From positions 2,088,892 to 2,152,891 of the forward strand of contig LR746265.1 in NCBI GenBank assembly GCA_902729315.2: a stretch of DNA of 64,000 nt, read 5' to 3'. Positions 47,801 through 62,800 of this stretch are shown in pieces. Positions within the stretch are counted from its first letter, which is position 1. The number at the start of each line of letters is the position of its first letter. The notes below the pieces were generated by a model. It was not told the DNA's origin. It made no database searches and saw nothing but the letters and a program-made list of their open reading frames with translations. Both the position numbers and the translations under genes were made by a program. Source of the DNA: Spirodela intermedia (taxonomy: Eukaryota > Streptophyta > Magnoliopsida > Alismatales > Araceae).

Positions 47801-50800
47801 TTATCGGCTTGAGGGAGAGTGTTGGAAAGAACATGTATCTAGGAGTTCAGTCCTTAGTTGGACCGTCTCTTTGTGTACCCTTTTTGTTTCGTACTTTTTT
47901 GGTTTCCTAGTTGTTAGGTAGTTTTCTTGTTTTGTTGCTAGGGTACTTGTACTTAACAGTCACCTATGATCTGAATACAAAGTGAGGTTTTTCTTTTTGA
48001 TATTTTCTATGGAATAAGGCTTTCCTCTCATGGCACAAACTTCTTTACATGTTGGCACTACAAGCAATATTCTGACTGCTGAAAATCCCATGTTACATAA
48101 ATGCACAAAACACATTGAAATCAATTGTCACCACATACGTGACAATTAGGACCAAAAACTCATCTTGACAAAAACTTTGGTATTTAATCGTCATTGGCTT
48201 CTCTCCACCAAATTGTTATTGAAAGACTCCTAGCATTAATTATAGGGGAAGTAACATGCATATCCCAGGAAATCTATAGTACCTATTTCTTTCCACATTT
48301 CAATCGTTAACATTCATATAGACTAGTATCTTATACTTATGGTCCAATTGAATTCGATTGTTGCCTCCATTTGTATATTTGTAAAAACTTGGTAAAGAGG
48401 TTCGAAGAGTTCCTTAGAGGGCAGATCAATACAATCCATTCATGTTGTTTCCTTTCTCTTGGTCCTCTCTCATCTTGTCACTTATGATTGGCATGACTTT
48501 ATTTTTTTCATAAAAACTTGCATTATTAATTAAAGACAAAATGCTCTTATAGCTCAAGATCATATATGGAAATAATTATTAATCTAGGACAAAGTTTTTT
48601 TTTGTATAATAAAAAAGCATAAAAATTAACAAGCATACTGTAGGAAGTTTCCACAAAGAGGAGAGAAATTACAAAAGAACCATCATTCATATGTTGGGGG
48701 GGAGGAGGGGGGGAGAGAGAGAGAGAGAGTAGTGCGAAAGAGAGATTAGTATGCATCCTGCATTTATAACAAATCTAGATACCTCCAAGTCGACCACAGT
48801 GGACTCATGGCTCCCTACGCCACTAGACCAAAATTGGGCCACATTAACTTCAATTACCAAACCACCTTTTACGGGGAAAGTGAAACTTTGAGATGAAGGT
48901 GATGAAAATGTCACAACACTCTCCCATTTAATGGGCCTCTGAAGAGGGCACAGCTGCAAGACATACAAAAAATAAAATCTGTGAAAATAAAATTGAAGCA
49001 ACTTCAACTATTCTTCTGATTTATTGCAAAATATTAAAAGGTGGCAACAAAAGACTTTAGGCTAACCAACTTGAAACAGTTAGAGATCAAAAAAGTTTAA
49101 GGCTTGACATCCATTATCATTACATTTCCATTGAAATTTGATTATCACTGACAATGTTATATTCCAGATCAGGTTACAAATTGTAAGGTATTCTTTAGCG
49201 CATATAAAAAGAATTTCAGTATTTATGATGCCTTTTTCTGTGACTGAAGGTCAGATATGTGATCAGGTTTCTCAAGAAAGGATTAGAGGGTTATCTATCT
49301 GACTGCTTTTAGCAGCACGAAACCTTCAAGCCTTTAATATCCATAAGCCCTCTAGAAAGGACTTCAAGTATGCTTCTAGGAATGTGCCATCAGCTATATG
49401 GACTAGCCGGTTTGAATTGCTATCTCCTTCCTAATGTATGAAATATCAAAGAAATTGTGAGACAATTCCTCATTTGGCTCACAACTGGACCCAAAACAAA
49501 GGTTTTTTCTGTGTACCCATCTTCACCAAGTCATCTGAATATATCAACCAAATTAGCATAAGTCATCTCGTTTTTTTTCCATTTTTCTGATCTAGAATAC
49601 GCACTAGGATCTGTTGAGTCACATAGTAAAAGGTTTTTAACACGTATCTGAGAGGCATTTGAAGATGTAGTGCATCAGAGCAAAGTTGGTCCGAGTCACT
49701 GTGTCCCAACTAAGTTTATATGATATGACTACCTTTTTCAGCTTTCAAAGTCTCAACGCAATACTGAGTCACCAATCAACTAATTTCAATAAATTTGTGA
49801 TTATCATCTAGCTGCACCATCTGATGTTCATTCAGTTATATTTTGTATTTCTGATTGTGAGTCCTATTTCTTCTCATAATTTGAAATAACTGCTATTCAT
49901 AATGATTTTATTATTTTATGTGTTGCAGTAATAACCACGAGTGCATACTATATGAAAAATACTAAAAAATAAAAATGTATCGGAATAAAAAATTACATTC
50001 AATTCAAAAATTTGGCACTTCTATTTGTGTAAAATCGAGCCCGTGTTTGCGTTGCAAACCTTTTCTTTGCAAAGATAATATTTTCTTTTCTAAATCGAAG
50101 CAAATTGGAAAACAATCCCTTTTCAATTTTTCAGCAGATAGCAACTTCCAAGGTTCTATTAAATGTATTCTGAATGTGATAAGTAAACGTTATGCATTCC
50201 TCTTCACTTTGGGGCTATGCTATTGAAACAGCTCAGGTAGTTAGTCGAAAATCCATATTTATAGTTAAAAAAATAGGTCTGAAACTAATGTGCATGTGCT
50301 TTTCTCTGGTTTCTTCCATTCTTATTTACAGTTAACAGCATGATACTCAAGTAAGGCAGTGTTCCCAAAAATGGAAAAGAATCAATATACCTGAACAGCA
50401 CCAATAAAAAAACTACGTGCAGTATCGAATCCTGAAGTTCTCATTGTTGCTTCCACCCAAGTTGCACCAAGTGGGACATCAATAAACTTCCTCACAATGT
50501 GCCCTATATATGAGACGAATCACTGGTAAAGTAAGCACGAAAAATGTAGAAGCATAATGTCATGTCTATGCTCTAATCACCTATGTGCACACATTTCATC
50601 TAGAGGCATGCCAGACTCTTTTCAGTTCACTTGACATGTAATCAAACACTACACCTATCACAGCAACGGTTTGTGCACTATTATGCATTAAAAGAAAGCT
50701 TAGTGCGTTTCCACACCTCTGTGCATTATAGAAATTGAGACAGTTATTAGAGCAAGACTTGAAAATATAGACATGAATATTCCTTATGTTAAGTATGAAG

Positions 50801-53800
50801 AACAGGCAGCAGGTATTCTCGCTAAAAACTACAAAGGATAACCTCACTTCAGCTTTGTGGGATCTTCACATGAAAAATGTCTATGCTCCCCTAGCGGGGC
50901 TATTTTTTATTGGGTATCAGATCCCTTACTCATGGATCTGGTAACCCCTTATGAGCTGTGGCTCTTTGTTGGCCTCCTTTACATTACGTTATTGGTCAAC
51001 GTTCCCTGTCCGGTGGAACTTATCAGGGGTGGTTTTAAATGTTATCCCATTAAACATCATAGCAAATTCATAAGACAGGATATCAAATGATAAAACAAGT
51101 CGTATTTCCTCTTCCTGTGAACAACCCCCAGTTCTGGGCAGAACTGTGTAGTCTCTTCTCCCCTTGTTCCTCTATTTCATCTTTCTCTAATTTATTTTCT
51201 TCAAAATACATTACATGAATACTTATAGATGCAAAAATAAAAGCAGAGATAAAGATAAAATCAGCCATAAAACTAAAAATAAATTAAATTAATCGATGTA
51301 TCAGTAGACCAAAAAATAAGCTTAATTTATATTAATTATGCATGGAAATAGAACCAGTCTCACGATGGAGTTAAAATATATAGCAGTTACCTGGTAAGAA
51401 AGGAACCTGAGACAATGAAATAGCTGGGCGATCAGATTCCAAAACTGCAGGCTTCGTTATGGTAATTGGTACTCTAAAAAGAGGACCACGCCATGGAGCT
51501 TTACAGTCTGTGCCATACACTTCATGATAGTGCAAGCCTTCGCTGAGCTTTGAAGGATCGATGATAATGCTAAAAATATATATATAATTATTAAAATAAT
51601 AAGATAAATAAGAACATTGAGATCCAAAAGAAACTGAGAACCATTTCCTTGATAGCTACCTCCTACGTCCTTCCATTCAACTTATGCTTTAAGTCGTAGC
51701 TTTTCAAGAACCTAAATTTACAATTAATTCAAAGCAACAGGAGGAGATTCTTCATACGCATCCAACATGGAGGCACATCCAACAATAGATGGTTCTTTTA
51801 TAGTCGGGACTGCCCCAAAGATTTCCAACTTATACATGAAGATGGATCAAGTCTGTTTGCATAGAAACAAGAATCAAAGGAGCGTGAACAAGTACAATTC
51901 AATTTTCTGTAATATCAAAACTACGAGACACCTCCCTGAAAAATCTGGTTATGCCACTCTTTATTTGGTCTCTACCTGTGCCAAAAGAAACCTCAGAATG
52001 ACACCTGACCCTGGACTACAGATTGATATTCGGGATTTCTTTTAAATAAGGCGTGTCCAAGGTCACCTAGATAAGCGTTTCATATAATTAATCGATGGCT
52101 GAAGAATCAATTTAATCTAGAATCGGATCTAAGGATAAAGTGAACAAATTGGGTCTTCAATGAGGTCTCATTCCTGAGAACCAGCCCCATATCGATCCTC
52201 AATGGTGAGCAATTTCCATTCAAGAGACGCTGGATAGAGGAGAGATATTTCTGGAGGTCCTCAAAGGCCACTAAGAAGAAATTCAGGTCAATCTTAGTGG
52301 TCAAGACGTGTCCATTCAAGGACAGATGGAAATAAGTTCTAAAATCAGCATACATTTTCTTCAAGGTTCAATGGTCGTAATATGATGTGTTTGTTTTAAA
52401 GTTTTATCCACGTATTTTTTTCCTTTTTGTTGTTTTCTCCCTCCTGTTATGAACCAAACCGGCCTGGTTCTTTCTCTCTACCTATGTCATATTAGCAGGC
52501 TGGTATGAATACCAGCCCCGACGTAAAAAAACTGTGTATAAATGAGAATAACCTTTTAGTGCTTCGACCAACTACTTTTTGTTCTTCTGGAGCAGTCGGA
52601 GATGATCAGACGAAGGAATTAGGGCTCAGGAGGTCAAGGAATAAGCAACAACTGACATGGTACCAGAGCTTCAGGTGTGAACTCTCCAGCGACTCATTTA
52701 CCTTCTTCTTGCGGCCGTTGGTCTTCTTAGAGCGGCATTTACTTTCTGGTTTCCAGAACAGCAGATTTGTGAATCATTTGACACGAATCACTATTTATTA
52801 TGTTGATTCGTCACCAATTTGTGCTAGAGTCAAGTATCATTGTCCCTGTTAACGCTAATTGTTGATTCTTATCCAAAAGCCACATCTTCACTCGACTGGT
52901 TTCTGTCAACTAGTTTGTGCAAAATCTTTGCAGTAAATATTGTCTTCGTCAACTGATTTACTTGTTACTCTCGGGTTCACTTATATTCAGCTATCAAAAT
53001 GTTTGAGACAACTTAAAAATTCGGGACAATCTCTATCAAACCTCTTTCACTTTCTTGGAGCACTTGAGAAAGATTCTGTGCGTTCAAGATGAGTGGAGTT
53101 TTTGAATTCAAGAATGAGGAAGAGTCATATTCTCCTTACTCAACTCATGGTAGGGTATTGGTATTCATAGCAGGCCCTTACGAAAGGTTCTAGACACATG
53201 AATCGTAAGACACAAAAGAGATACACGTGAGACACTAAAGGGAGACATGTGCGATGCATTAAGTCAAGGTACTCCAACAATTTCGAATTCTAGGGGCTGA
53301 TCAGAGCAGAAAACATAGAGACTTACCCATCAAACCCCAGATGCTTGGAATTAGTTTGAGTGGTCTCAGCGGGTTAGAGCTGTCCTAAAAGGACGAGGAC
53401 TGTTTAGTTACATTCTAAATTCGGGACCTAAACCTAGAGATCCCGAATTTGAAACTTGAGATCAAAGGGATTCAAGAATCACAGAATGGTTGTGGACCAC
53501 TATGATTCTGGAAATTTATAGAACGTATCTATATCTTCCTACATTCTGAGACATTTGAGAAAATTGACATCAGACATATTGACAACTCAGGGATGTAACA
53601 TAAATCTACGAGTTAAAAATGAGGATGACGACATTGAGAAAATGACAGAAATCAGTAATTGAATACACAAATGAAGTGAGCATTATGACAGGAATTTGAT
53701 CGATATAAAACTACTATTATGAGAGTTACAATCGGCACGGCCTTGTATAGAGAGGAAATGGAAAAAGATGGAACCTATAATATCCGGTCACACTGAACTC

Positions 53801-56800
53801 TGAATCTGATCAAGTTAGAATCCAGATTCTGGACAGAGATTACCCCCTTTAAATGAGGTGATATCTTTCATTAAGGGAGAGAAAATTCATAGAAGTTTTA
53901 TGCTTGACTCACAAATTATAAACAACACGGTAGTTGTGGCCAAAAGTAGCAAAAATCTAGCTGCTAATACCAATAAAATCAGGGATCAACCTAATACTTA
54001 TGAATTAGCCAAAAACTCAAGCCATGAATATATAGACACCCTATAGCGCACATATTGCAAAAAACCCAGGCATACTATAGAGAGATACTGCAAATTAAAC
54101 AACAGACTTCAAAATCAAGAGTGGGGACAAAAAAGAAGGTAGTCCAAGGCCGGCGGTCAAGCCCATATCACTGTTGTGCAACAAGGAGAGAGAAGCACAT
54201 CAGAACCATGCCAACCTATCATAGAAGAAAATTTACAAGTCCAAGAGTTAATAGCTTCATGTTCTCTAGCACGTTCAAGTAAATTTTCTACTTTTATTGA
54301 GTTAAATGCCTCAAAAAATATTTCTTCTTCATCATGGATCACTGATTTAAGAGCCACCGAACACATGGCCCACTCCTCCCAATTATTTACCATTTATTCT
54401 CCTTGTATCAGTAATAGGAAAATTACCATAGCTGAGGGCTCCTTAATCACAATAGCTGAAGTAAGAAACATTCATCTTTTCCCTTCCATCGTCATAAATA
54501 GTGTCCTTCATGTTCCCAGATTGACAGCTAATCCAGTTTCAATTAGCAAACTCACATTAGACCTAGACAGTTCCATCTTATTTGACCCTAACTCTTGTCT
54601 TTTTTTTTATGAGACATTTGGAAGGACGATCAGACACGCTAAAGAATGGGGCAGGCTCTACTACCTTGAACTATCTACCCAATCAAACATAACTGACCAG
54701 AAGATCAATCTGTCTGAGGAACCTCACTAGTCAAACTTAGAATTTGACTTCATCATCAAAGACCAGGACATTCATCATTTACAATCATTGAAACTCTATT
54801 TCCATATTTGTTTCAAAACCTGAATGTAATTGAATTCAAGTGTGATGTATGTGAGTTTGCGAAACATAGATGCAACTCATTTCCTAAAAGTAACACGAAA
54901 AGTTCAATACTTTTCTTTTGTATCCATAGTAATGTTTGAGAACCTGCTTCCATTCCTAACATTAGTGGAGCTAGGTGATTATTACCTTTATAGATGATCA
55001 TACCAGACTTGGGTTTATTTCCTTAAAAGTAAATTTAAAGTATTAAACTCTTACAATTATATTCCGTCATTAAACTCAATTTGGAACAGATACTAAGATA
55101 TTCAGATCTCATAATATTAAAAATTACTTTAATCAAATATTAACATCTTATGTTCAAAAAGAGATAATTCTATATAAATCATCATGTGTCAATGCACCAC
55201 AACAAAATGAGGTGGCTGAATGTGAGAATGGTCACCTATTAGAAGCTATTAGGGAACTTCTCCTTCAAAATAAAGTACCAAAGTTTTTTTGGGGTTAGGT
55301 AATTCTTATAGCAACCTAACTTATAAATCATATATCATCTAGATCGCTTGTCTTTAAAACCTCAATAAAGACATTATTATCTTTTTATCTTCATATTCTA
55401 TTAAAACCAGATCTCTCGTTAATTTTTTTTGGATGTGTAGCATTTATTCACATCCATGAACGACATAGAGATAAGCTGCACCCTAAAACACTAAAGTGCA
55501 TGTTTATAAGATATTCTCAAAATAAAAAAAGAACCATTGCTATCATCTTCCATTGAAAAAAATCTTCATATTAATAGATATCACTTTCTATGAAAAAGAG
55601 GCATATTATATCAACATCTTGTGATGTAGGGACTAGTCCATTCTTAGAAGATCAAGAAACAAACTTTTTAATCCCTACTCGAGGTTCTTCACAAAAATAC
55701 ACTACATTACCCATATCTTCACCTATTCATGAACCCATTTCCCACAAGGTACCTAAAAACAAAAGATTTGGTCAAGTGTATTCAAGAAAAAAGGCGAATG
55801 TCTCAAAATATGTGTATGCTCAAGAGTACTCACGAGATGACATAAATGAAACTTTATTGTAACATTAACTCAACTATTAGTCTTGCACATAATCTAATGT
55901 AACATGAAAAAACTAAATACATTGAGATTGATCAACATTTCGTTAAAGAGAAATTAGAAAGCGATCTAATCTGCTCTCCATATATGCCTACAAGTGATCA
56001 AATTACAGATGTATTTACCAAAGGCCTTCACAACAGCGTTCATCAACTCATGTCCAAGTTGGGAATAGACAACATACATTCACCAACTTAAGGGAGAGTG
56101 TCAGAATATGATGTGTTTTTTTTTTTTTTTCATCCATGTAATTTATTCATTTTCGATGTTTTCTCTCTCCTATTATTAACAAAACCAGCCCAATCTGAGT
56201 TGGCTTGATTATTTTCTCACTATCACTCTCTCATAATAGCGGACTGGTATAAATACCAGCCCTGATGTAAAAAATTGTGTAAAAATAATCTTTTAGGACT
56301 TCTGCTGACTACTTTTCGCTCTATACCTTTCTCTCTTCTATCATTGTTGGAGACGATCAGACGAAAGAATATGGGCACACGATAAGAGGTCAAGGGTTTA
56401 GCAGCAAACGACATCAACCATAACCCTTCAATATGCAAAGCATACCACAAATGTGTAATATCTGTTATTTGAGATCAGAACTAAGGTAAAGTACCGAAAT
56501 AGATATTGAGGCCTACAAATATTATACACTAGAAAATTAAAAAGCTAGAAGAAAAGAATGCCAACTTGAAGCGACGGCCATTGTGAGTGAGCAGGAGAAA
56601 CTCAGGAGCTTGAATAATTGAGCTTTCACTGGAATGCAGCTGTATATATTCCTCAAATGGTACTAACTGCTCCAAATTGTTTGCACCTTCGTGAAACTTC
56701 ACCTCAACTTGCACAGTCCACTGCAGTTATATAAATTTAAATACAACAGATTGTGTTATCATTCCATTTACTAAAATCAACCCATAAGACAAATACACAA

Positions 56801-59800
56801 GTGAAATGATACCCCTCAATAATCAACGGCGATTTCAAGTAAAACTCAAGCGTAGCATTAGCAGTAAGAAAGCAATGCATGACAAAAGCAATAGAATGCA
56901 TGAGAAAAACTACAACAGGTTATGAGATGAATAGCTGCCACAGGAAAAACACTGGGACTTCGGATAGATACTTCTATATAGAAGTTCAACGCCAAAAGGA
57001 AGTAATCCTTGCCTGTAATTTTCTATTAGAAGCAAAGTCCAGTCAAGCTCTTATGAGAAAAATATTCAAATAGAAAAGGTATAACCGTTTCAAATTGAGA
57101 TTATGAGAACGGACTTCAGACCGTATCTAAATCTTCAAGTAAGCAGAATGTACCAAGCAAGAAATAAATTACCTACCTCACTAGATTGCTGACAAGCACG
57201 AGATTCCCTTAGATAGATCCCTCGTGATATAGGAGCTGAAGATATAGAAATGTCATGAGACAACAAAAACTTAGGTCGCCTTTAGGATGGCATGAACCAG
57301 AACAGTCAACTCAATTGCTCAAAAAAACCGGATAGCATGAGTTTTCAACATGTTCCATGTAGGCCAGATATCCCTGCTTTCATGTCTATAGCCATATTGT
57401 TCCACACAAAAAAATATAATACCTCTTTCATAGATAAAAATGTGGATATATAACCAGATTAAATGAAAAACATTGCCCAGACGTCACCAGAACACTATAT
57501 TGACATATTCTTCCACAAAAAAAATTATTACTATATATTGAATGTTAGCCCCACTGTCCCTGCATTCACGTCAATAGTCATAAGAGAAGAAAAGAAAACT
57601 ATTGCCCAAATGTCACTAGAGTGCAATACATTGGCGTCCTCTTAAGCACGCGTACTTTATTTCACATCAATTTTAATAATATTAAGCATCAGAAGGATAC
57701 AAATCAGAAGACATTCTGGATCCTCAGCGCAAGTTATATGAATGTAAAATCGCTAAGGTGCATGGCTATCTAATGAATTCACTAATCCAGAAGGTCGTGC
57801 GGCCCAATATCTTAAAAAATGAGTATAGATAGTTACGGACTTACAGTGACAAGAATAGTCTAGAAACAATCTTTTTCGTGCATTCTAACTTTTTATTTTG
57901 GTACTGTGACCAAATTTCCTCGGATAAGTGACCATATGTGAGAATATTGCGATCATTTAGTTGAGGTTCTAGGGTGTTTACTAGTATCTACACGGCTCCA
58001 AGTAAGGAAATCTTTTGTTTTATCGTCAATATTTTTTCTCCTCCATGGAGATCTATGCATTTTCAGATAGTCACTTCTACAAGCTTCCAGCTTTGTGGAT
58101 CGCATTACGTTACATAAGGACAGCCTACTTCATTAAACTCATCCAAGCCATATCAAATTTTGAATTGGATCATAAGCTTAAACTCATCCAAGCCAAATCA
58201 AATTTTGAATTGGATCATAAGCTGAAACTCATTCAAGCCATATCAAATTTTGAATTGAACATAAACCACATGGGGATAGGCTGAACCAGCAAAAACAAAG
58301 TGATCAGCCCAAATAAACTCAGATTGCTCATAAAAAAGGCTGATTCAGTACAGAACCAATTGATTCGCAAGTCAGTATAGAGTTTAAGATAGAATTTTTT
58401 ACTCAAGCAATTAACCACCACCATAATAAGGTCTGACATTAATGGGATTGGTCCCCAGGGTGAAATGGAAGAATTTGCAACAATACAACATATACTTACC
58501 AACCTTCAGATTAATGACGCAACAGAAGAACAGAAAACATTCATCATGAACTCCGTGACAGAATTGTGTGCTAAGTCGCAGGATATGAAGAAGAATTTAA
58601 AACTTGGAAGAAATATATAGAACCGGACAATATTATATCATTCAAACATATCTTCCTTCAAAGAATCATCAACAAAAGTCAGGTTGGCTAACTTTCTACA
58701 AAGGGTTACTAAGAAACCAAGAAAATTTTGGATTTGACTGCATTTGTCTAACTCCCAACTCTCATGGCTCAGAATGAGACAGCTCCAACGCATGCACAGC
58801 AAAGGTGGGAATTTCTTCCCTCCTATTTTGTTACTGTTGGAAGTTCTAGGTCGTAGGGAAATAGTGTAACTAGTTGAGGTGTTTTGGTAAAAGTTGTGTA
58901 TCGTTACTCCCTATAGAATGGGGGTTACAGTTGAATGAATCTTGAGGCGGTTTCCGCCGTTCTCCCCTCCGTCCTTCGTGACGAGGTTTTTTCTCTATTT
59001 CCAACAGTTACCCATTGTTTTAATGCTATAATTGAAGCACCACCTTATAGAAGAGATCACATAAAATGTTACCAAATCAAGTGCGATGTGATCAACCATG
59101 TGTTGGGCTTCTTAAATACCGACATCAAGCTCTTCTATGCTCCCACAAAATCGGGTTTCTTTTTCAAACTAGGTACGCAATAAACTTTATCTCTTTTTTT
59201 TTTTACGAAAAAAGTTTAACATATGCCAAACAAGGTCCTCCATAATTCCTAAAACAACTAAAGTCTCGTTTCGAAGAAATGCAACAATTCATTTCACATC
59301 CACAGTTCAAAAATAGGAAGTCTTGATATCAAAGCTGGAAAAAACTCTTTAATATAAGTAGACATGAAAGATTAGCAAGCACAACTCACTTGTTTTTCCG
59401 ACTTGATTGATCTTTAATTTATAGTAAACATTAGGGAGATTCCGAGACTGAATAATAGATTCGAATGCCCTGTTTACCAAGAATGACCAAAGAACAAGCG
59501 GATTTAAGAACCCTCAAGATGATCTCAGAAATAAGACAAACAGGCCAACAGTCCAACAAAAGTGGAGGATCAATGCCATGCGTAGCTTACTTGTCAACTT
59601 GCATTAATCCACGCCCTGCGGAGAGTATATCTTCAAGCCTATCACCAACAGAAATTGCAGTGTTCTCCAGAGCTTTTCTTACACTGTATGGGCTAACAGG
59701 AATACTTTCAGCCTGCAAAAAACGCAAAATGTCTCAATGTATTCCTTTACACATGCCGATAAAATCACATATCGTTAGAAATATTTAAGAACCTTCATCC

Positions 59801-62800
59801 CACTAATGAGCAAAGCGACTCCACCACACGCTGAAGGAGATGCCATTGAAGTTCCATTCATAAGCATGCGCCGTTGTAGAGTCCAGGTTGGTACGGGTGC
59901 AACAGCACCGCCTGGTGCACTTATGCTGACGCCAAGGTCTCCATCAGTTGTTGGTCCTCGACTAGACCTGTCAATCCCACAAAAAAAAGCTCCGCATTCA
60001 AATGTTTAATGTAGCAAGCAAAAGAACAACTTTCAGGCTGATCACACAAAGCATACAGAAGAAAATAGTAGGTAATCATGGCACATAACTTTAATGTAAC
60101 TTCAAAACATGATTAGAACCAGCAACAAACACATCAAGATATGAAGTATTTATCAAGATCCAACAACTTGGTCGACAACTTAGTTATCCTTCTCTGGCTC
60201 AGCTCCCACAAAGTTTCATATGTTCCACTAATTAAATTCCTCAAAATTTTCGGCTCTAATGCACAGTAACTTTCAATCTGCGAATTGTGTCCCACAAAAA
60301 ATGTTGATAATCTTCCTGTGCATCATGTTTGTTTAGCCACATTGCACAATATAAAAACATCAGCCACTTCGTGTTCAAGGAGCACATGAATCTTCCTTCA
60401 TTAGTCCATTGCAGTAAAACAAGGATATCAAACGTTTTGAGTTATCCAGGAAAGAGAAGAAGTCGTATTAAACATTTTATTCAAGCATTCAACGAGGTGT
60501 GCTGCAGCAATATTCTCACCCAAATCAACCATATATTTGTGTCATAAAATATCACTCAACGTGATAATACTGTAGTAAATATGTGGTAAAACATATGCTT
60601 GCCATGCTGCAACACTATTGCCATCTGTAAGTAACGCATGATTTGGATGTAGCATAGCATGTCCGAATTGACTATATTAACTTAACGGGAAAATTGAAGC
60701 ATGAATAAATTATTTGATATGAAACTAAAGACCATTTCATATGCTTTTATGTGACAGATTAAAACTCAATTAACTGACATTCTAATAAAATATTCCGCTT
60801 GGACCTACATACAGTTAATCAATAAATTGAAGACTTTCGTGCATGATAATCACCAAGTGTATTCTAATCCTTCTGATGGAGGATCCACAACACAGTGAGC
60901 TCCAGCAGCCATGGCAGGGGACAGATATGCACCAACTCCTATTATACTTGTAGCAGTACCACCAGGAGCTCCCACAGTAGTTAATGCAGGCCCGTTATTA
61001 CCAGCACTGCTAATGAATATTATGTGATGTTTATCCACCGCCTAGATTACATGAAACACCAGAAATATTAGTACAAGTTGACAGTAACGATAGAGAACTT
61101 GTAAAATCATCGATATAGTGGACAGTTGCAACTGTTTAGCAGTAATACTTCATTCACAAGGTCAATAAAGCGTCCATAATCTGGCAGAAGCGTAGGTTCT
61201 CCATAACTCATGTTGATGAGATCACATTTATGCTGCAAATCAGGAAACGAAGTTATCATGAGTATCTCAATTAATAAGCTACAAACAATTTAAAGAAAGT
61301 ACTTTCTTCATATTTCCCCATGGAAAGAAATAAGATTTAAAGGTCGGAACGGTACGATAGATACAGCACAAGCACTTGCAACAATAAAACCACGTATACA
61401 CGTTTCTAAAAAAAGTAGTCAAAATCATAAACTCTTGTCAAGGAATTGTCATGTATAACAGCCGCATGCTTCAAAGTCAGCTCCCCGCAGAGATGAAAGT
61501 ATTTATAAATCAACTGAATGAAAGAAAGGGAAAATTGATGTCTAAAAAGAATATAATGACACAAAAAAAACTAGTGGACGTTTCTTTCTACTGGTATAAA
61601 GTTATCAGAAAAACAAATGTAGTCAACCACAGGATATACTACTGCAGTTCAATCCATTTGTGCCAAGATTCTTCAAGTTCTAAGTTCCAACAAGCCAGCA
61701 CCGTCAGGATTCTCCTTAGATGTACCCAGATGAAGAAGATCTATTCACAAAAGCCCCCCTCCTCGCACTCTCGATCAGTTTCTAGTGCAGTAGCTCTACG
61801 TACTTCTACTGATGTTGACAATAACTCGTTTACATGATAAGGAAAAACTGATCACATGGGTGGTATCCTGACAATCTTCTGAACCCATTTCTAAGCTTGA
61901 GACAAGAGATAATGACCACGACAAATGCCTTCCAAGTTACTAAAAAGGATAATATCAAAATTAGCGACCATCTGACTGTTTTGTGGATTATTCATATTCC
62001 TAATTTATCCACGAATCCTTTTTTGAGTTGAGAGGCAAAACTAAAACCATGAATCGAAGAATCATCTTTTTCCCTGCGAAGATAGGGATTCCTCTATCAG
62101 TTCACACATTCTCCAAAGAATGTTCACCTGAGAGTCGTGGATAATATGTTGAGGCACATTAAACATTCACCAGTAAGATGTATACTATGTACGAAGGACG
62201 AATGCCCTGAGATTGAAGGATATTGAGGTCATTGGTCATCATCTCATGACAACACTACCACTGCCAGACCCAAAGTCAGCCAACAAATGCACTTTTGAAT
62301 TAGAGGGATGGGAATTATTAACAAAGAAGAGTATGGAGATGCAAAGGAAATAAATGTTTGGAAAAAGAGGGACATTTGATAAAAATATGATAACACAATA
62401 GAAATTTATTTATTATGTTTCGTTACCTCCATGCATGTATTTGTAAAGGTTGGCATCTGTTACATGTCAACAATAGTGTACTTCAGTATCTTAGTTTTTT
62501 TGTTTACCCAATAGCGCAAAGGGTCTTAGCTTTTGTCATAAAGTGATAAATTTTGTTTCCCATCTAATACTGAGCCCTCATATTTGATTTGTCTATTTCA
62601 CGCCACATACTCGAAAAGCTTCATGTTCATAGAAACATGCTGGTAATTTTATAAGCTACACATATCCATGCATCCATGTTACGGCAACATATGCACACCT
62701 GACAAGTAAATTCAGGCTGTATTATTTAGATCAAACATAACATCGCACAATGGCATATATGCCTCTTAATGGTTGAGTTTCGACAGGAACTAAGCACCAT

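Larger units (their letters stand above)
52372..56413 (+). mobile_element. Nearly full-length Ty1/copia retrotransposon, RT deleted
   Basis: Two direct LTRs (52372-52657 and 56099-56413) flank about 3.4 kb. A primer-binding site TGGTACCAGAGCT, close to the initiator-Met tRNA type, starts at 52658. A gag zinc knuckle relic lies near 54050-54100, where one Cys codon reads Arg. A protease-like region (54320-54700; [14 protein letters not shown] in place of the usual WIxDSGATxHM) is followed by integrase (55090-55560; [16 protein letters not shown]) and the RNase H tail (55870-56090; [21 protein letters not shown]). Reverse transcriptase is missing: integrase-side sequence jumps to the RNase H tail at about 55862. 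A polypurine tract AAGGGAGAG precedes the 3' LTR. Sequence TCAA flanks both ends. It is inactive and lies antisense in the 5 kb TPP2 intron. Confidence 0.85.

Noticed and set aside
52658-52675. tRNA-related sequence
   Set aside because: It is only the short primer-binding site of the copia element, complementary to a tRNA 3' end.
54176-54730. 184-codon + strand gene in the TPP2 intron
   Set aside because: It is the protease-side remnant of the copia polyprotein between two LTRs, not a host gene.
58134-58266. CRISPR-like array
   Set aside because: Units are directly adjacent without spacers and the genome is eukaryotic.
58015-58284. 89-codon protein with a 15-residue repeat
   Set aside because: The repeat is explained by the 45-bp minisatellite; the frame lies in an intron and lacks homology and a leader.
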